47,263 nucleotides of DNA from Cyanobacteria bacterium K_DeepCast_35m_m2_155. GTDB lineage: Bacteria > Cyanobacteriota > Cyanobacteriia > PCC-6307 > Cyanobiaceae. The DNA lies in contig VGQS01000005.1 in NCBI GenBank assembly GCA_016882285.1, forward strand, positions 1 through 47,263, written 5' to 3'. The notes below the pieces were generated by a model, which saw only the letters and a program-made list of their open reading frames with translations, was not told the DNA's origin and did no database searches. Both the position numbers and the translations under genes were made by a program. Below are positions 42,608 to 47,263 of this stretch, piece after piece (within the stretch, counting starts at the first letter, position 1; each line of letters starts with the position of its first letter).

Positions 42608-43747
42608 ATGGCGTTGACCCCGCTGGGCTGGCTGCGGCGCAGGCGCCGCCGGCCACCCTCGACACGCTCACGCCACCCCTGGCTCAGGCCGCTGCTGGCC
42701 CTGGTGCTGGTGGTCAACCTGTCGGCCATCGGCTACCGGCTCACCGAGGGCTGGGACTGGGGCGATTGCTACTGGATGGTGGCGATCACCATCCCCACCA
42801 TCGGCTACGGCGAGGTCGAGCCGCTCAGTCCGGCAGGACGTCTGGTCACGGTGTTCTCGGTGATCGGCGGGCTGGTGGTGCTGCAACAGACCGTGCAGAG
42901 CCTGCTTGGCCTCTCGGAGTCGGGCTACTTCGTGCGGCTGCGGCAGCGCCGCTTCATCAACTGGGTGCACACGATGAATGACCATGTGATCCTGTGCGGC
43001 TACGGCCGTATCGGCCGTGAGATCGGCGATCAGATCAGCCGGGAGGGGGTGGATCTGCTGGTGGTCGAGATGGACCCTGAGCGCAAGGAAGCCGCCGAGG
43101 AGGCGGGGCTGCCGGTGCTCATGGCCGATGCCACCCTCGATGAAACCCTGCTGGAGGCCGGTATCCACCAGTGCCGTTCGCTGGTGGCGGCCCTGCCGAG
43201 CAATGCCGCCAACCTCTATGTGGTGCTGAGCGCCCGTGGCCTGGCGCCCCGGTGCCGTCTGATCGCCCGCTCCGACAGCGACGAAGCCTCGCGCAAGCTG
43301 CGCCTGGCTGGTGCTGATCAGGTGGTGAGCCCCTATGTGGCCGGCGGCCGCACCATGGCGGCCACGGCCCTGCGCCCTCTGTCGGTCACCTTCATGGAGC
43401 TGCTGGCCGGCAGCGACTGCGAGGTCGAGGAGTTTCGCCTCTCCGACGATCCGCAGCGGCTGGGCGATCTCAACGGGCGCACCCTGCAGGCCCTGGAGCT
43501 GCGCCGCCGCACCGGCGCTCTGGTGCTGGCGATTCGCAACCCCGAGCACGCTCTGGCCAGCCCCTACAGCTACCGCGGCAGCACCTACAGCAACCAGGGC
43601 GAGCCCGAGCTGATCGCCAACCCCGGCGGCAGTGTCACCCTGGCCCCGGGTCAGCTGCTGGTGGTGATGGGCAGCAAGGAGCAGCTCTCTGCCTTTGGCG
43701 AGTTGCTGGGACCTGCCCTGGTCAGCATCGATGCGATGCGTGAGTAG
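42608..43747 (+). CDS. Potassium channel with RCK (TrkA-N) domain
   Basis: 379 residues. Arg-rich N-terminus ([12 protein letters not shown]) followed by TM1 (about 27-44), the pore segment with selectivity filter TIPTIGYGE (61-69), TM2 (about 79-101), then an RCK domain with the NAD loop [12 protein letters not shown] (129-140) and [12 protein letters not shown]. The second part (about 250-379) is a TrkA-C-like beta domain. Architecture fits the MthK/Kch type: ligand-gated K+ channel with two helices per subunit. Ligand cannot be told. Upstream of fabG with 50 bases between. Confidence 0.9.
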   Translation: MALTPLGWLRRRRRRPPSTRSRHPWLRPLLALVLVVNLSAIGYRLTEGWDWGDCYWMVAITIPTIGYGEVEPLSPAGRLVTVFSVIGGLVVLQQTVQSLLGLSESGYFVRLRQRRFINWVHTMNDHVILCGYGRIGREIGDQISREGVDLLVVEMDPERKEAAEEAGLPVLMADATLDETLLEAGIHQCRSLVAALPSNAANLYVVLSARGLAPRCRLIARSDSDEASRKLRLAGADQVVSPYVAGGRTMAATALRPLSVTFMELLAGSDCEVEEFRLSDDPQRLGDLNGRTLQALELRRRTGALVLAIRNPEHALASPYSYRGSTYSNQGEPELIANPGGSVTLAPGQLLVVMGSKEQLSAFGELLGPALVSIDAMRE

Positions 43748-43797
43748 GGGGCGCCCAGGCGCATACGATCGCCGCCAGAACCCTGCTGCCAACCGTC

Positions 43798-44553
43798 ATG
43801 ACCGCCTCCGCCGCATCGCTTGAGGGGCAGGTCGCCCTGGTGACCGGGGCCAGCCGCGGCATCGGCGCTGCCATTGCGCTTGAGCTGGCGGCTGCCGGGG
43901 CCACCGTGGTGGTCAACTACGCCAGCTCCCCAGGCGGTGCCGCCGCTGTGGTGGCCCAGATCGAGGCGGCGGGCGGTAAAGCCTGGAGCCACCAGGCCAA
44001 CGTGGCCGATGAAGAGCAGGTCGAGGCCATGGTCAAGGCGGTGCTCGAGCGCGAAGGCCGCCTCGATGTGCTGGTCAACAACGCCGGCATCACCCGCGAT
44101 GGGCTGTTGATGCGCATGAAGACCCCCGACTGGCAGAGCGTCATCGACCTCAACCTCACCGGGGTGTTTCTGTGCACCCGCGCCGTCAGCCGCTCGATGC
44201 TCAAAGCTCGCGCCGGGCGCATCATCAACATCACCTCGGTGGTGGCCCTGTTCGGCAACCCCGGCCAGGCCAATTACAGCGCCGCCAAGGCCGGTGTGAT
44301 CGGTCTGACCCGCAGCAGCGCTGCCGAGTTCGCCAGCCGCGGTGTCACGGTCAATGCGGTTGCCCCGGGCTTCATCGACAGCGACATGACCAAGGAGCTC
44401 GACAAGGAGCCGATCCTGGCGGCCATCCCTTTGGGCCGCATGGGCACCACGGCCGAGGTGGCCGGTGCGGTGCGCTTCCTGGCGGCCGATCCGGCAGCGG
44501 CATACATGACCGGCCAGGTGCTGCAGGTCGATGGCGGCATGGTGATGCGCTGA
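43798..44553 (+). CDS. fabG: 3-oxoacyl-ACP reductase
   Basis: NADPH-dependent second step of each fatty acid elongation cycle. 251 residues, short-chain dehydrogenase: [15 protein letters not shown] (cofactor loop), [17 protein letters not shown], catalytic Ser in [14 protein letters not shown] and [10 protein letters not shown] (Tyr and Lys). [20 protein letters not shown] and [12 protein letters not shown] are FabG-like at the C-terminus. ATG 43798; TACGAT at 43764-43769 is a weak -10-like hexamer. Stop abuts the convergent small membrane protein gene. Confidence 0.96.
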   Translation: MTASAASLEGQVALVTGASRGIGAAIALELAAAGATVVVNYASSPGGAAAVVAQIEAAGGKAWSHQANVADEEQVEAMVKAVLEREGRLDVLVNNAGITRDGLLMRMKTPDWQSVIDLNLTGVFLCTRAVSRSMLKARAGRIINITSVVALFGNPGQANYSAAKAGVIGLTRSSAAEFASRGVTVNAVAPGFIDSDMTKELDKEPILAAIPLGRMGTTAEVAGAVRFLAADPAAAYMTGQVLQVDGGMVMR

Positions 44554-46574
<2,021 letters not shown>

Positions 46575-46575
46575 G

Positions 46576-47263
46576 TCAGGCCAGGGCCTTGCAGTAGGCG
46601 GCCACCTGCAGGTCGATGCCGCTGATGGCGGTGCCGACCACCACCGCATCGGCACCCAGCTCCAGCGCTCGGCGTGCCTGGTCGGCGCTGGCGATGCCGC
46701 CTTCGCAGATCAGGCTGATGCTAGGCGGTAACTGGCTGCTGAGCTGGGGCAGCAGCTCCCAGGCCGGGGGCTTCTGCCCTGCCGTGGTCTCGGTGTAGCC
46801 AAACAGGGTCGTGCCCACCCAGGTGCAGCCCAGCTCGGCCGCCCGCAAGCCGTTGGCGACGCTGTCGACATCAGCCATCAGCGGCGCGCCCAGCTCAAGG
46901 CGGGCGCGCTTGATCAGCTCTGGCAGCTCCTGTGCATCAGGCCTGCGACGCTCGGTCGCATCCAGGGCGATCACATCGGCGCCGGCGGCCCAGACTGCGC
47001 TGATTTCCCCCCAGCCGGGCGTGATGTACACCGGGCTGTCTGGGTAGGTGCGTTTCCACAGGCCGATGATCAGTGCGTCTGGGCAGCGCCGCCGCACGGC
47101 CCCGATGTGCTCGGGGCTCTCCAGCCGGACCCCGCTGGCCCCATTGGCCAGGGCCGCTTCGGCCATGGCTGCGATCACATCCGGATGGCGCAGGGGAGAT
47201 CCTTCCGGTGCCTGAACCGAAACGATCAGGCCCGAGGCGCGCGCCGGTACCCGCGTTTCAGGC
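46576..47263 (-). CDS. nanE: N-acetylmannosamine-6-phosphate 2-epimerase (5' end outside window)
   Basis: Converts ManNAc-6-P to GlcNAc-6-P. The leftward frame is open to the window edge (229 codons shown). Landmarks: GLIVSVQAPEGSPLRHP near the edge (the conserved GLIVSCQ start, Val replacing Cys), ANGASGVRLESPEHI, IIGLWKRTYPDSPVYITP (substrate-binding), ADVIALDATERRRPD, PLMADVDSVANGLRAAELG with WVGTTLFGYT, and the phosphate end ICEGGIASADQARRALELGADAVVVGTAI. The true start lies a few codons beyond the window. Stop is one base from groEL's stop. Confidence 0.92.
   Translation of the reverse strand, partial: PETRVPARASGLIVSVQAPEGSPLRHPDVIAAMAEAALANGASGVRLESPEHIGAVRRRCPDALIIGLWKRTYPDSPVYITPGWGEISAVWAAGADVIALDATERRRPDAQELPELIKRARLELGAPLMADVDSVANGLRAAELGCTWVGTTLFGYTETTAGQKPPAWELLPQLSSQLPPSISLICEGGIASADQARRALELGADAVVVGTAISGIDLQVAAYCKALA

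Overview
The window is a gene-dense, GC-rich (by eye well above 60%) piece of a cyanobacterial chromosome. Several genes occur only in oxygenic phototrophs: cytochrome b6f subunits petG, petC and petA, photosystem I subunits psaF and psaJ, a high-light-inducible protein, magnesium chelatase chlI and cytochrome cM. The compact gene order (GuaB3/trxA/hisH/rsmD/petG; tsaD/psaFJ/gmk; tatC/petCA; fabG/groEL/nanE), the GC content and the many GTG and TTG starts fit a picocyanobacterium of the Synechococcus/Cyanobium type. The species assignment is an inference.

Layout. Bases 1-13.2 kb: 5' two thirds of gyrA (leftward, cut by the window edge), a divergent HcyBio/DUF39-family gene, GuaB3, thioredoxin, a LOG-family gene, hisH, rsmD, the tiny antisense petG, cytM, an RNA methyltransferase, a penicillin-recognising serine hydrolase, a DUF3370 exported protein, chlI, ruvC and 5-formyl-THF cyclo-ligase. 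13.2-18.3 kb: a small unknown gene, an exported anchored protein, sufE, homoserine dehydrogenase and a two-gene piece of a peptide-type ABC importer. 18.3-26.3 kb: a DUF1400-type alpha/beta hydrolase divergent from an MFS carrier, a 57-residue acidic protein, ychF, an HlyD-type adaptor, wecB, pilT and hli. 26.3-36.4 kb: tsaD, psaFJ, gmk, an NFACT (Rqc2-like) protein, tatC, DUF3067, petCA, lgt, cobM and malate:quinone oxidoreductase. 36.4-47.3 kb: tRNA-Val(CAC), a RodZ-like protein, ppx/gppA, a UbiA prenyltransferase, LD-carboxypeptidase, ispD, a GT9-like protein, a K+ channel, fabG, a small membrane protein, groEL and 3'-partial-to-window nanE.

How the genes fit together. Electron transport and its assembly dominate: PetA/PetC/PetG, CytM, PsaF/PsaJ, Hli, ChlI, TatC (known to export Rieske proteins), SufE (Fe-S supply), UbiA (quinone ring prenylation) and Mqo (electrons into quinone). 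A second theme is the envelope: LdcA, RodZ-like, WecB/NanE amino-sugar epimerases, Lgt, the serine hydrolase, the HlyD adaptor, PilT.

Packing is extreme. No gene-free gap exceeds about 170 bases (245 if the small gene at 13243 is not real). Ten adjacent same-strand pairs share stop/start bases. Of twelve convergent gene pairs, seven overlap at their 3' ends and only one (psaJ/gmk) has an ordinary intrinsic terminator between the genes. I saw no insertion sequence, prophage, CRISPR array, toxin-antitoxin or defence locus, and no clear novel multi-gene system. The points worth a second look are family members lacking canonical active-site residues, symmetrical elements in short intergenic gaps, and the antisense gene ends.
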